This document shows positions 50,877 through 59,720 of a stretch of DNA of 64,000 nt, piece by piece (positions within the stretch are counted from its first letter, which is position 1; every line of letters starts with the position of its first letter). The notes beneath the pieces are model-generated. The model worked only from the letters and a program-made list of their open reading frames with translations, made no database searches and had not been told where the DNA came from. The stretch lies in assembly GCA_963777285.1 (NCBI GenBank), contig CAVZPR010000002.1, positions 682,001 through 746,000 on the forward strand, in the 5' to 3' direction. Made by a program: the position numbers and the translations under genes. Origin of the DNA: JAFARE01 sp963777285. GTDB taxonomy: Bacteria; Chloroflexota; Dormibacteria; Aeolococcales; Aeolococcaceae.

Positions 50877-52087
50877 GCTCGCTGCTGCTGCGCAACGTGA
50901 GCGAGCTCTGCACCTGCGACCCGGCGCGCGGCACGCCTCCCGGCGTCGTGGAGCACGCGGCGGTCATCGCACGCGACGGCGTGATCGTGTACGCGGGCAC
51001 CGAGGCGGCGATGCCGCGGGATCAGCTCGACGACGACGTCGAGGAGGTGGACGCGCAGGGCCGTGCCGTGCTGCCGGGATTCGTCGACTCGCACACGCAT
51101 CTGGTCTGGCTCGGGGACCGCTCCGCCGAGTACGCGCAGCGCGCCGCGGGTGTCTCGTACGAGGATCTCGCCGCCGCGGGCGGCGGCATCCGCGCAACCG
51201 TGCGCGCCACCGCCGCCGGCAGCGTCGACGAGCTCGCCGCCGCGGCGCGTGCACGGGCGCGTGCGGCGCTGCGCCAGGGCACCACGACGATCGAGATCAA
51301 GAGCGGGTACGGCGTCGAGCACGACGCGGAGATGAGGCAGCTCGATGCGGCGCAGCTGCTGCGCGGTGATCCCGGCACGCCGGATGTGATGGCCACGTAC
51401 CTGCCGCTGCACGCCGCTCCCGACGGCGACCGCGTCGCGTATGTCGACGCAGTCTGCGACCAGGGGGTGGCCGGCGCGGCGTCGCGCGCCACCTTCGTGG
51501 ACGCGTTCTGCGACGCCGGCGCATTCACCGTCGCCGAGTGCGAGCGCCTCTTCAGCGCGGCGCGCGCTCACCGGCTTCGCCCCAAGGTGCACGCGGAACA
51601 GCGCGCACGCAGCGGCGGGGCGCAGCTGGCCGCGCGCGTGAGCGCGGTGAGCGCCGACCACCTGGAGCACGCCGACGACGAGGATGCGCGCGCCCTGGCG
51701 GCGGCCGGCGTCGTCGCCACGCTCCTCCCCGGAGCCGCGCTGGTGCTCGGCGGTCCGCCGCCGCCGGGACGGCGCATGCTCGAGGCGGGTGCACGCGTCG
51801 CGCTGGCCACCGACTGCAACCCCGGCACCTGCTACAGCGAGTCGATGCCGCTGATGCTGTCGCTGGCGGTGGCGAGCGCGGGGCTGACGCCTGCCGAAGC
51901 GGTGGTCGCCGCCACCGCCGGCGGCGCCGCGGCGCTCGCGCTCGACGACCGCGGCGCGCTGCGTGCGGGCATGCGGTGTGACCTGGCGCTGCTGGCGACC
52001 CCGCACTGGATCGACGTCGCATACCACCTCGGGGGCGACGTCGTGCAGGACGTGTTCGTCGCCGGGCGTCGCGCCGCCCGCGACTGA
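50873..52087 (+). CDS. hutI: imidazolonepropionase
   Basis: Opens the imidazolone ring to formimidoyl-glutamate; 404 residues of the amidohydrolase superfamily. The metal site comprises VDSHTHLVW (HxH), KVHAEQ, SADHLEH and the aspartate in LATDCNPGT. IEIKSGYGVEHDAEM and the N-terminal beta-sandwich (SSLLLRNVSELCT) are family features. It closes the operon hutHUGI; its stop lies 13 bases before the convergent YyaL-type gene. Confidence 0.96.
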   Translation: MSSLLLRNVSELCTCDPARGTPPGVVEHAAVIARDGVIVYAGTEAAMPRDQLDDDVEEVDAQGRAVLPGFVDSHTHLVWLGDRSAEYAQRAAGVSYEDLAAAGGGIRATVRATAAGSVDELAAAARARARAALRQGTTTIEIKSGYGVEHDAEMRQLDAAQLLRGDPGTPDVMATYLPLHAAPDGDRVAYVDAVCDQGVAGAASRATFVDAFCDAGAFTVAECERLFSAARAHRLRPKVHAEQRARSGGAQLAARVSAVSADHLEHADDEDARALAAAGVVATLLPGAALVLGGPPPPGRRMLEAGARVALATDCNPGTCYSESMPLMLSLAVASAGLTPAEAVVAATAGGAAALALDDRGALRAGMRCDLALLATPHWIDVAYHLGGDVVQDVFVAGRRAARD

Positions 52088-52099
52088 CGCGTCCGTGCC

Positions 52100-54118
52100 T
52101 CAGGCGAGGAGCGCCGCCAGCCCCTCCGGCTCCGTCACCGGCGCGCGGCAGGCGAAGTGTTCGCACACGTATGCCGCCGGACGCCCTTCGACCTCGCCGC
52201 GATCCGCGAGCAGCGGCACCGCGGCGCGCGGGCCCCAGGCGAGCACGCGCAGCGGGTCGAAGCGGCGCAGCACCGTGTCGACCAGCTCGCGCGTGCGCGC
52301 GTCCGCGGAATCACCCACCACCGCCACCTCGCGCACCGGTTCCACCGCGAGCTCCATAGCGCACGCGAGACCGCTCAGCGCCAGCGGCGCGCGTGCCACC
52401 GCGGCCGAGAGCGGCCGCACGATCTCGGTCGCGCGATCCAGCCACGCCTGCTCGCCCGTGAGGCGGTGCAGCCGCAGGAACGCCGACGCCGACGCGGCCT
52501 GGCCCGAGGTCACCGGGTTGTCCTCCAGCGTGCGCGGCCGCACGATCAGCGGCTCCGCGTCCTTCGCCGTGTCGTAGTACACGCCGTCGTCGCGGTGGCG
52601 ATCGACGACCTGGCCTGCAAGCTCGAGCGCCGCGTCGAAGAAGCGTGGTTCGCCGCTGCACTCGTACACCGTGAGCACGGCGTCGCTGAGGTGGGCCGTG
52701 TCCTCGAGAAAGCCGGTGACGCGCGCCGCGCCGTCCTTCCACGAGCGCATGACCACGCCGTCGACCACGAGCGCGTCGAGCAGGAAATCGGCGCAGCGCC
52801 GCGCCACCGCTGCATAGTCGGCGCGCGCCAGAGCGGCGCCCGCTTCCGCGAACGCCTTCACCGCGAGCGCGTTCCACGACGTGATCACCTTGTCGTCGCG
52901 CTGCGGCGCCGGCCGGGCCGAGCGCGCGTTGAGCAGCGCGGCGCGCCACGCGTCGAGACGACCCTGCAGCGCTGCCTCGTCGATGCCCATCCCAGCCGCA
53001 GCATCCATCACCGGTTGCGGCAGCGACAGCACCGACGCACCGTGCTCGAAGTTGCCTCTGTCCGTGACACCGAGCACGCGCGCTGCGGCTGGGGCTTCCT
53101 GGTCGCCGAGCACGCCCCGCAGCTGCGCCGGTGTCCACACGAAGTACGCGCCCTCGCCGCCCGGCGAGTCGGCGTCCTGCGACGCCGCGAAGCCGCCCGG
53201 CGCGACCTGCATCTCGCGCATCAGGTAGTCGAGGGTGCGCGTGCACACCTCGAGCAGGTCGGCGCGGCCGCTCAACTGGTACGCGTGCAGGTACGGAGCC
53301 ACGAGCTGCGCGTTGTCGTACAGCATCTTCTCGAAGTGCGGCACGCTCCACGTCGCGTCGACGCTGTAGCGGTGGAACCCCCCGCCAACATGGTCGTGGA
53401 TGCCGCCGCGCGCCATGCGGTCGAGCGTGAGCAGCGCTGCATCCCGGAGCGTCGCGTCGCCCGTGCGCCGGAAGCGGCGCAGCATGAGGTCCAGCGCCAT
53501 GGGATGGGGGAACTTTGGCGCGCCGCCGAAGCCACCGTGCTCCGGCTCGGTCATGTCGCGCAGCGCGGCCGCTGCCGCGTCCAGCTGCGCCACGCTCGCT
53601 TCCTCACCGGCGCCCAGCCGCGGCGGCGCCAGGGCTTCGCGCATGCGCTCCGCGGCGGAGAGGATCTCGATGCGGCGCACGCGATAGGCGTCCGCGGCCG
53701 CGCGCAGCACGCGGGGAAACCCCGGCATCCCCTGCCGGTCGGACGGCGGGAAGTAGGTGCCGCCGTAGTACGGAACGCCGTCAGGTGTGAGGAAGACGGT
53801 CATCGGCCAGCCGCCGTGCCCAGTCATGCCCTGCACCGCCTGCATGTACACGCCGTCGACGTCGGGTCGCTCCTCCCGGTCCACCTTGACGTTGACGAAG
53901 AGCTGGTTCATCAGCGCAGCCGTCGCGTCGTTCTCGAACAACTCGTGCGCCATCACGTGGCACCAGTGACACGCGCTGTAGCCGACCGACAGCAGCAGCG
54001 GCCGATCCTCGGCTCGCGCTCGGGCGAACGCCTCCGCACCCCAGGGATACCAGTCGACAGGGTTGTCCGCGTGCTGGCGCAGATAGGGGCTGCTCTCGTG
54101 CGCCAGCCGGTTGCTCAC
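52100..54118 (-). CDS. YyaL/spermatogenesis-associated-20-like thioredoxin-fold protein
   Basis: A 672-residue cytosolic protein of the DUF255/YyaL family: an N-terminal thioredoxin-like domain (SVGYSACHWCHVMAHELFEN, CxxC at about 50-53; NVKVDREERPDVDGVYM) fused to an alpha/alpha-barrel like N-acylglucosamine epimerases (DHVGGGFHRYSVD, WSVPHFEKMLYDNAQL). Function is unestablished in any bacterium. TACCGT ends 7 bases before the GTG at 54118, giving a leaderless start. The gene is convergent with the hut operon. Confidence 0.92.
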   Translation of the reverse strand: MSNRLAHESSPYLRQHADNPVDWYPWGAEAFARARAEDRPLLLSVGYSACHWCHVMAHELFENDATAALMNQLFVNVKVDREERPDVDGVYMQAVQGMTGHGGWPMTVFLTPDGVPYYGGTYFPPSDRQGMPGFPRVLRAAADAYRVRRIEILSAAERMREALAPPRLGAGEEASVAQLDAAAAALRDMTEPEHGGFGGAPKFPHPMALDLMLRRFRRTGDATLRDAALLTLDRMARGGIHDHVGGGFHRYSVDATWSVPHFEKMLYDNAQLVAPYLHAYQLSGRADLLEVCTRTLDYLMREMQVAPGGFAASQDADSPGGEGAYFVWTPAQLRGVLGDQEAPAAARVLGVTDRGNFEHGASVLSLPQPVMDAAAGMGIDEAALQGRLDAWRAALLNARSARPAPQRDDKVITSWNALAVKAFAEAGAALARADYAAVARRCADFLLDALVVDGVVMRSWKDGAARVTGFLEDTAHLSDAVLTVYECSGEPRFFDAALELAGQVVDRHRDDGVYYDTAKDAEPLIVRPRTLEDNPVTSGQAASASAFLRLHRLTGEQAWLDRATEIVRPLSAAVARAPLALSGLACAMELAVEPVREVAVVGDSADARTRELVDTVLRRFDPLRVLAWGPRAAVPLLADRGEVEGRPAAYVCEHFACRAPVTEPEGLAALLA

Positions 54119-54125
54119 GCGGCCA

Positions 54126-54131
54126 ACGGTA
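54126..54131 (-). promoter_or_regulatory. leaderless -10 box for the YyaL-type gene
   Basis: TACCGT on the minus strand ends 7 bases before GTG 54118; it is identical to the box before the iminopeptidase gene. Confidence 0.45.
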
Positions 54132-54137
54132 CGGTGC

Positions 54138-54893
54138 TCACACCAGCAGCCGCAGCGCCACGGCGACGCCGAAGGCGACGACGACGTAGCGCAGCACCGC
54201 GGCGTCTAGACGTCGCGCCAGCAGACCGCCGGCGACGCCGCCCAGCAGCGCTGCCGGCACCATCACCGCCGCGGCGGTCCAGGCCACGGGGCCGAGAAAG
54301 ACGAAGCACAGGGCGGCCACCGCGTTGACCACGAACGACAGCACGCCCTTCAGGGCGTTGAGGCGCTGCAGGCTGTCCGCGATGCCCAGGCCGAGGATGG
54401 CAAGCGTGAGCACGCCCAGCGCGCCGCCGAAGAAGCCGCCGTACACGCCGGCGCCCAGCTGCGCCGCGATCACCAGCCGGGCATGGCCGGTGTTCGACCC
54501 CCGTCCCTGCAGCGTCCTGGCCACCAGCGGCTGCGCGGCGAGCAGCGCGCACGAGATCAGGATCATCCAGGGAACCACCGCCGCGAACGCTCCAGGCGGT
54601 GTCCTGGTGAGGAGCACGGCGCCGCCCGCACCGCCGATCGCCGCCGCGGCCCCGAGCACGCGCACCCGGGCGCCCTGGCCGCTCAGCTCCCGCCGGTACG
54701 CGGCGCTTCCGCCGGCGTAGCCGGTGAGCAGTCCCACAGTGTTCGTCACGTTGGCGGTGAGAGGCGAGTATCCCGCCACCAGCAGCGCCGGATAGGACAC
54801 CATCGTGCCGCCGCCGGCCGCGGCATTGATCGCCCCAGCCAGCGCGCCGGCGCCGGCGATCAGCGCTGCGCTGCCGGCGGTGAGCCCGCTCAT
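54138..54893 (-). CDS. TauE/SafE family permease
   Basis: A 251-residue polytopic protein of the TauE/SafE (sulfite exporter) family with about eight helices. The family's repeated motif occurs at the start, GALAGAINAAAGGGTMVSYPAL, and at mid-protein, GVYGGFFGGALGVLTLAILGL, each with the glycine-rich break. Members export sulfite, sulfoacetate or related anions; the substrate here is unknown. ATGA overlaps the stop of the preceding surface-protein gene, so they share a transcript. It is separated by 19 bases from the YyaL-type gene. Confidence 0.9.
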   Translation of the reverse strand: MSGLTAGSAALIAGAGALAGAINAAAGGGTMVSYPALLVAGYSPLTANVTNTVGLLTGYAGGSAAYRRELSGQGARVRVLGAAAAIGGAGGAVLLTRTPPGAFAAVVPWMILISCALLAAQPLVARTLQGRGSNTGHARLVIAAQLGAGVYGGFFGGALGVLTLAILGLGIADSLQRLNALKGVLSFVVNAVAALCFVFLGPVAWTAAAVMVPAALLGGVAGGLLARRLDAAVLRYVVVAFGVAVALRLLV

Positions 54894-55771
54894 CGTGGAG
54901 TGTGTCGCGGGATGGCCGTGAGCAGCGCCCAGCCTGCCAGCAGCGCCGACGCCGCGCTGACCAGCACGATGCCCACCCAGCGCCACACCAACGCGGCGTC
55001 GCTGTACGAGGCGGGCCCGGGCAGCATCTGCAGGTGGTGCACGAAGAGGCCGCTCGATGTCGCGGCGTACAGCGCCCGCGCCGTCGAGTCGGCGCTCAGG
55101 CCGCGCACCGAGTCGGGCAGGCCGGGCCCGGCGCGGACCCAGTCGTCGCCGCCGTCCGTCGACACCAGCACCGAGTACCCGTCGGTGCTCAGGTAGACCG
55201 CGCCGCTCAGCGGTTGCGTGAAAGCCGCGACCCCGGTCACCGCCGGCGGCGCCTGCAGCAGACCGGCAGGCAGGAGCAGCAACGCGCGCTGCCAGTCTCC
55301 GTCCTGGGCCCTGCGCCACACCGTGCCGTCCTGGGCCACCGCGACCGCGACGCCCGGGAAGGCCGCCGGAGCGGCCAGGAGGTGCGCGCCCGCGCCGAGG
55401 GCCGGGGACCCCGGGTCGGGTGCCAGCGAGCCGTTCGCCGGTCCGCGGAAGACGGTGCCGCCGCGGATGGTCCAGCGCTCCCCGCCGCTCTGCAGCACCG
55501 GCGGCGCCGGCGGCGGCGCGGACGACGGGGCGAACGTCCTCCCGCCGTCTGCGGAGCTCAGCCGCGCACCCGCGCTCGTGGTCACCTGGATCTCGGGCCC
55601 CGAGGCCACCACCTCGCGCAGCGGGGTCCCCGCCAGTGCCAGAGGCTCCCACCAGGCGGACGCCGCCGCAACCTGGGTCGCGGGAACGACGGCCAGGGCG
55701 AAGCCGCCCGCCAGCGCCGCCGCGAGGACGGCCCGGCGAAGGCGGGCGGGGCGCCGCCTCTCAGTACCCAT
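54890..55771 (-). CDS. anchored sialidase-like-repeat (BNR) protein
   Basis: A 293-residue surface protein: signal peptide (ending near AVAAASA), an extracellular beta-propeller-like region with BNR/Asp-box repeats (SSADGGRTF, VSTDGGDDW) and a C-terminal membrane helix (VWRWVGIVLVSAASALLAGWAL). No hydrolase residues were identified. ATG 55771 is used because it begins just inside the overlapping CPBP gene (11 bases). It resembles in plan the protein at 61726. Together with the TauE and CPBP genes it forms a membrane operon. Confidence 0.75.
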   Translation of the reverse strand: MGTERRRPARLRRAVLAAALAGGFALAVVPATQVAAASAWWEPLALAGTPLREVVASGPEIQVTTSAGARLSSADGGRTFAPSSAPPPAPPVLQSGGERWTIRGGTVFRGPANGSLAPDPGSPALGAGAHLLAAPAAFPGVAVAVAQDGTVWRRAQDGDWQRALLLLPAGLLQAPPAVTGVAAFTQPLSGAVYLSTDGYSVLVSTDGGDDWVRAGPGLPDSVRGLSADSTARALYAATSSGLFVHHLQMLPGPASYSDAALVWRWVGIVLVSAASALLAGWALLTAIPRHTPR

Positions 55772-56648
55772 ACAGGCCCGGCAGCACGGCAACTGTGATC
55801 GCGATGTCCGCCGCCGCATGAATCACCACCGCGGGCCAGATCGAGTTGGTCCGCTGCACGATCCAGCCCAGCGCCAGCCCGACCGCGATCGTCACCGGGA
55901 TGAACGGCGCCACCGGGCCCTGGTAGTTCACCGCCAGGTGGGTGAGACCGAAGAAAACGGCCTGCGCCAGGTTGGCCCAGCCGCGGCCCATGACCCGCTC
56001 CAGCGCGCCCATGAGCAGCGAGCGGAACTGTGCCTCCTGGGAGAACGCCTGCATGACCGACGCCGGACCCAGCCAGGGCAGATCGCGGGTGATCTGCACC
56101 GGCTGGAGGCCGTCCCGGCCGAGCAGCGATGCCGGCAGCGCCAGCCCGGCGAGCAGCAGCACGGCGGTGATCCCGGCGGCGAGCAGCACGGCGCCCGGGC
56201 CGATGCGACGCAGCCGCATCGCCGGGCGCAGCCCGGCCGGCAGCAGGCGCGCCGCCACCACCATGACCGCCACCGTGGCCAGCAGCTGCGCCAGCGACGC
56301 CCAGAACACCTGCGCGGCGCCGCTCAGCACCGCGGGGAACGGCGTACCGGGGCGCGGAGGGAAGAGATCGACCAGGATCTGCGGCCCGGCGGCCAGCAGG
56401 GTGAACGACCCCGTCACGGCGACCACGGCCAGCATCACCGGGCGGGCGCCGGCCAGCCGCCTGGTGGCCAGGGTCAGCGCGACGAGGAGGAGGGCGGTGC
56501 CGCTGAGCCGCGCCACGTAGGGGTCGACGCCGTTCGGGTCGCTGAAGGCCAGGGGCACCAGCAGCGCGGCGCCGAGGGCCAGCGTCGCGAGCAGCAAGGC
56601 CGCCGCGGCGGGCCACCACGGAGCCTCCCGCGCGCGGCGGACGACCAT
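55761..56648 (-). CDS. CPBP family intramembrane metalloprotease
   Basis: A 295-residue, eight-helix CAAX-protease/bacteriocin-processing family member. Conserved motif 1, normally EExxxR, reads QEAQFR (SQEAQFRSLLMG); motif 2 is FFGLTHLAVN with its histidine and motif 3 is VIHAAADI. The first glutamate is thus Gln, which may weaken or abolish proteolysis. The ATG at 56648 is supported by AGGAGG four bases upstream. It is divergent from purA across 50 bases and leads the three-gene membrane unit. Confidence 0.87.
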   Translation of the reverse strand: MVVRRAREAPWWPAAAALLLATLALGAALLVPLAFSDPNGVDPYVARLSGTALLLVALTLATRRLAGARPVMLAVVAVTGSFTLLAAGPQILVDLFPPRPGTPFPAVLSGAAQVFWASLAQLLATVAVMVVAARLLPAGLRPAMRLRRIGPGAVLLAAGITAVLLLAGLALPASLLGRDGLQPVQITRDLPWLGPASVMQAFSQEAQFRSLLMGALERVMGRGWANLAQAVFFGLTHLAVNYQGPVAPFIPVTIAVGLALGWIVQRTNSIWPAVVIHAAADIAITVAVLPGLYGY

Positions 56649-56682
56649 CACCCCTCCTGTATAGCGGTCGCGCCGGGTCCGG

Positions 56683-56688
56683 TAGTCT
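56683..56688 (+). promoter_or_regulatory. leaderless -10 box for purA
   Basis: TAGTCT ends 10 bases before ATG 56699; no Shine-Dalgarno is present. Confidence 0.4.
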
Positions 56689-56698
56689 TCCCGCGGTC

Positions 56699-57997
56699 AT
56701 GAGCGTCACGATCCTGGTGGGCGGCCAGTGGGGCGACGAGGGCAAGGGGAAGGTGATCGACCTCCTCGCCGACCGGGTCGACATGGTGATCCGCTCGCAG
56801 GGTGGCAACAACGCCGGGCACACCGTCGTCGCCGAGGGCAAGGAGCACCGCTTTCACCTGATTCCAAGCGGCATCCTCAATCCCGAAACCGTGTGCGTCA
56901 TCGGTCATGGCGTGGTGGTCGACCCGAGCGCGTTCCTGCTGGAGCTGGAGCGTCACCAGCAGGCGGGAATCGACACGCGCAACCTGATGCTCAGCGACCG
57001 GGCGCACATGGTCATGCCGTATCACCCGGTGCTCGACAAGCTGGGCGAGGAGATGCGCGGCGACGACCGGCTGGGCACCACGCGGCGCGGCATCGGCCCG
57101 GCGTACGAGGACAAGGTGCGCCGCATCGGCTTCCGCATCGGCGACCTGCAGAAGCCGGCGTTCCTGGCCAAGAAGCTGCGCTTCGTGCTGCGCCTGAAGA
57201 ACGAGACGCTCACCAAGCTCTACGGCGCGGAGCCGTTCGACGAGCGCGTCATCCTCGACGAGTACCTGGGATACGCCGAGCGCATGGATCCGTACATCCG
57301 TGACATCTACCCCGTGATCCAGGAGGCGCTCGCCGCCGACCACCGCATCCTTCTCGAGGGCGCGCAGGGCGTGATGCTCGACATCGACCTGGGCACGTAC
57401 CCGTACGTGACGTCGTCGGCGCCCACCGCCGGCGGCGCGTGCACCGGCAGCGGCATCCCACCGTCGCGCGTGGGCCGCACCGTGGGCGTGTTCAAGGCGT
57501 ACACGACGCGGGTCGGATACGGCCCCTTCCCCACCGAGCTCACCGGCGCCCTCGGCGAGTCCATCCGCGAGCGGGGCAGCGAGTACGGCACCACGACCGG
57601 GCGGGCGCGGCGCGTGGGCTGGTTCGACGCCGCGGTGGGACGCTACGCCGTCGCCACCAACGGCATCGATTCGATCGTGCTCACCAAGATCGATGTATTG
57701 GACGATCTTGACACGATCAAGCTGTGCACCGGCTACAGCAGCAAGGGCGAGGCGTGGGACCATCCCATGGCGAACATCTCGCACCTCAAGCATGCAGAGC
57801 CGGCGTACGACGAGCTGCCCGGATGGCGGCAACCGACCCGCGACTGCCGCAGCTTCGAGGAGCTGCCCGCCGAGTGCCGCGCCTACGTGGAGCGAGTGGG
57901 CGAGCTCTGCGGTGCCAAGGTGGACGTGGTGTCAGTGGGCCCGGACCGCGCGCACACCCTGGTCCGTACCCTTCCCCTGGCCGGCTCGCCGGTCTGA
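56699..57997 (+). CDS. purA: adenylosuccinate synthetase
   Basis: Joins IMP and aspartate using GTP, the committed step to AMP. 432 residues. The P-loop is GGQWGDEGKGK (8-18), IMP contacts are NNAGHTV and TTRRGIGPAYEDK, then LLEGAQGVMLDIDLGTYPYV, SSAPTAGGACTGSG and the GTP-site TKIDVLDDLD. Normal length and no missing residue. It is transcribed alone after a leaderless-type box, divergent from the CPBP gene. Confidence 0.97.
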   Translation: MSVTILVGGQWGDEGKGKVIDLLADRVDMVIRSQGGNNAGHTVVAEGKEHRFHLIPSGILNPETVCVIGHGVVVDPSAFLLELERHQQAGIDTRNLMLSDRAHMVMPYHPVLDKLGEEMRGDDRLGTTRRGIGPAYEDKVRRIGFRIGDLQKPAFLAKKLRFVLRLKNETLTKLYGAEPFDERVILDEYLGYAERMDPYIRDIYPVIQEALAADHRILLEGAQGVMLDIDLGTYPYVTSSAPTAGGACTGSGIPPSRVGRTVGVFKAYTTRVGYGPFPTELTGALGESIRERGSEYGTTTGRARRVGWFDAAVGRYAVATNGIDSIVLTKIDVLDDLDTIKLCTGYSSKGEAWDHPMANISHLKHAEPAYDELPGWRQPTRDCRSFEELPAECRAYVERVGELCGAKVDVVSVGPDRAHTLVRTLPLAGSPV

Positions 57998-58062
57998 ATC
58001 CGGCTGCCGCACCCGCGACGCCGCGACGCGCCCGAAGCCCTTCGGCCAGTGCCGCGGTGCGT

Positions 58063-58068
58063 CATAGT
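58063..58068 (+). promoter_or_regulatory. leaderless -10 box for the thioredoxin-NHL gene
   Basis: CATAGT ends 6 bases before GTG 58075; one mismatch from TANNNT. Confidence 0.35.
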
Positions 58069-58074
58069 TGGCGC

Positions 58075-59709
58075 GTGGCAACGGCAACAGGTCGCGTGCG
58101 CGCACCCGAGCTGGCCGGCGCGGGCGGCTGGATCAACACCGCTGCACCGCTCACGTTGAGCGAGCTGCGCGGGCGCGTCGTGCTGCTCGACTTCTGGACG
58201 TTCTGCTGCATCAATTGCCTGCGCGTGATCGAAGAGCTGCGCCCGCTGGAGGAGCGCTTCGGCGACGGGCTCGTGGTCATTGGCGTGCACTCGCCGAAGT
58301 TCCCGCACGAGACAGACCACGCCGCGGTGGTGCGTGCCGTGGCACGACACCGCATCGCCCATCCGGTGCTCGACGACCCCGACATGCGCACCTGGGAGCG
58401 CTACGGCGTGCGCGCCTGGCCGACGCTGGTGGTCATCGATCCCGACGGCTACCTGGTGGCGACTGCCGCGGGCGAGGGCAATGGCGAAGCGGTGGGCGAG
58501 CTCGTCGACCGACTGCTCCAGGGCAGACCGCTGCCGGACACGGCCGCGTTCGCGGCGCCACCCGAGGCTGCGACCGGCGAGCTCGCCTTCCCCGGAAAGG
58601 TGGCGTCCGACGGCGGCCTGCGGCTCGCGGTGGCGGACACGGGCCACGACCGTGTGCTGCTGTGCGGCGTCGACGGCACGGTCCAGGCTGCGTTTGAAGG
58701 ATTCCACCAGCCGCAGGGGCTGAGGTTCGACGGCGGCCGCTTGCTGGTGTGCGACACCGTCGCCGGCGAGCTCGTGGCCGTGGACCTCGGAGGCCGGGAG
58801 CGCCGCGTGCTCGCCTCGGGGATGCGCTCACCGTGGGACGTCGTGCGCATCGACGGCGATCGCCTCTGCGTCGCCGAGGCCGGCCTGCACCGTCTGCTCG
58901 CTGTTCCAGCCGAAGGTGGCCAATTCTCGGTGCTCGCCGGTACACGCGCCGAGGGACTGCGCGACGGTCCCGCCGCGGAGGCGCACCTGGCGCAACCCTC
59001 CGGCTTGACGCTGCTCGCCGGTGGCGCCATCGCATTCGCCGACTCGGAGGTGAGCGCGCTTCGCGTGCTGCGGGACGGACGCGTGGAAACGCTTGTGGGG
59101 CTTGGTCTTTTCGAATGGGGGGCGGACAACGGCGGCAGCCTGGACGCGCGCCTGCAGCACCCGCTCGGCGTGGCCGCGCTCCCCGACGGCGCGATCGTGG
59201 TCGCCGACACGTTCAATTCGATGCTGCGCATCTGGCGGGACGGCCGGCTGAGCACCGTCACGCTCGACGCCACGCTCGACGAACCGGGCGGGGTGGACGT
59301 CCTGCCGGACGGACGCATCGTCGTCGCGGACACCGGCAACCATCGCGTGGTGCTGGTCGACACGGCGTCGGGCCACGTCGAGCCGCTCGACGTGCGCGAG
59401 CCGGCTGCCGCGCTGCGCGGCACGGCCGGCGGGGTTCTGCGGCTCACCGCCGGCGTCGACCTGGATGGCGAAGCGCTCGACCGCACGCAGGGCAGCCCGG
59501 TGCGGGTGAACGTGAGCGCCGTGCCCGAGTCCCTGCTCGGCGAGACGCCGCGGAGCTGGACGTTCGACGCCGTCCCCGCTGAGATCGACGTCGCGCTCGG
59601 CGGCCCCGGCCAGGGAACGCTCACCGTCGACGTCGTCGCCGCCACCTGCCACGACGACGTCTGCACCATCCGCCGCGACACGCGCCGTCACCCGCTGCTC
59701 GTCACCTGA
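58075..59709 (+). CDS. thioredoxin-fold/NHL-repeat protein (NHLRC2-like)
   Basis: A 544-residue fusion: an N-terminal thioredoxin-like domain (LLDFWTFCCINCLRVIEEL, CINC motif; GVRAWPTLVVIDPDG) followed by an NHL-type six-bladed propeller from about 165 to 460 (SDGGLRLAVADTGHDRVLL, GVDVLPDGRIVVADTGNHRVVLVD) and a C-terminal beta domain with AATCHDDVCTIR. This order matches eukaryotic NHLRC2 and its bacterial relatives of unknown role. No signal peptide, so it is cytosolic. It is separated from the downstream channel gene by 11 bases. Confidence 0.92.
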   Translation: MATATGRVRAPELAGAGGWINTAAPLTLSELRGRVVLLDFWTFCCINCLRVIEELRPLEERFGDGLVVIGVHSPKFPHETDHAAVVRAVARHRIAHPVLDDPDMRTWERYGVRAWPTLVVIDPDGYLVATAAGEGNGEAVGELVDRLLQGRPLPDTAAFAAPPEAATGELAFPGKVASDGGLRLAVADTGHDRVLLCGVDGTVQAAFEGFHQPQGLRFDGGRLLVCDTVAGELVAVDLGGRERRVLASGMRSPWDVVRIDGDRLCVAEAGLHRLLAVPAEGGQFSVLAGTRAEGLRDGPAAEAHLAQPSGLTLLAGGAIAFADSEVSALRVLRDGRVETLVGLGLFEWGADNGGSLDARLQHPLGVAALPDGAIVVADTFNSMLRIWRDGRLSTVTLDATLDEPGGVDVLPDGRIVVADTGNHRVVLVDTASGHVEPLDVREPAAALRGTAGGVLRLTAGVDLDGEALDRTQGSPVRVNVSAVPESLLGETPRSWTFDAVPAEIDVALGGPGQGTLTVDVVAATCHDDVCTIRRDTRRHPLLVT

Positions 59710-59720
59710 AGCTCACGGGC

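Noticed and set aside
52157..54328. 723-codon open frame on the + strand
   Set aside because: It lies fully antisense to the YyaL-type gene, whose CHWC thioredoxin motif and barrel motifs are unmistakable. The + product is an Arg/His-rich sequence typical of antisense frames in GC-rich DNA.
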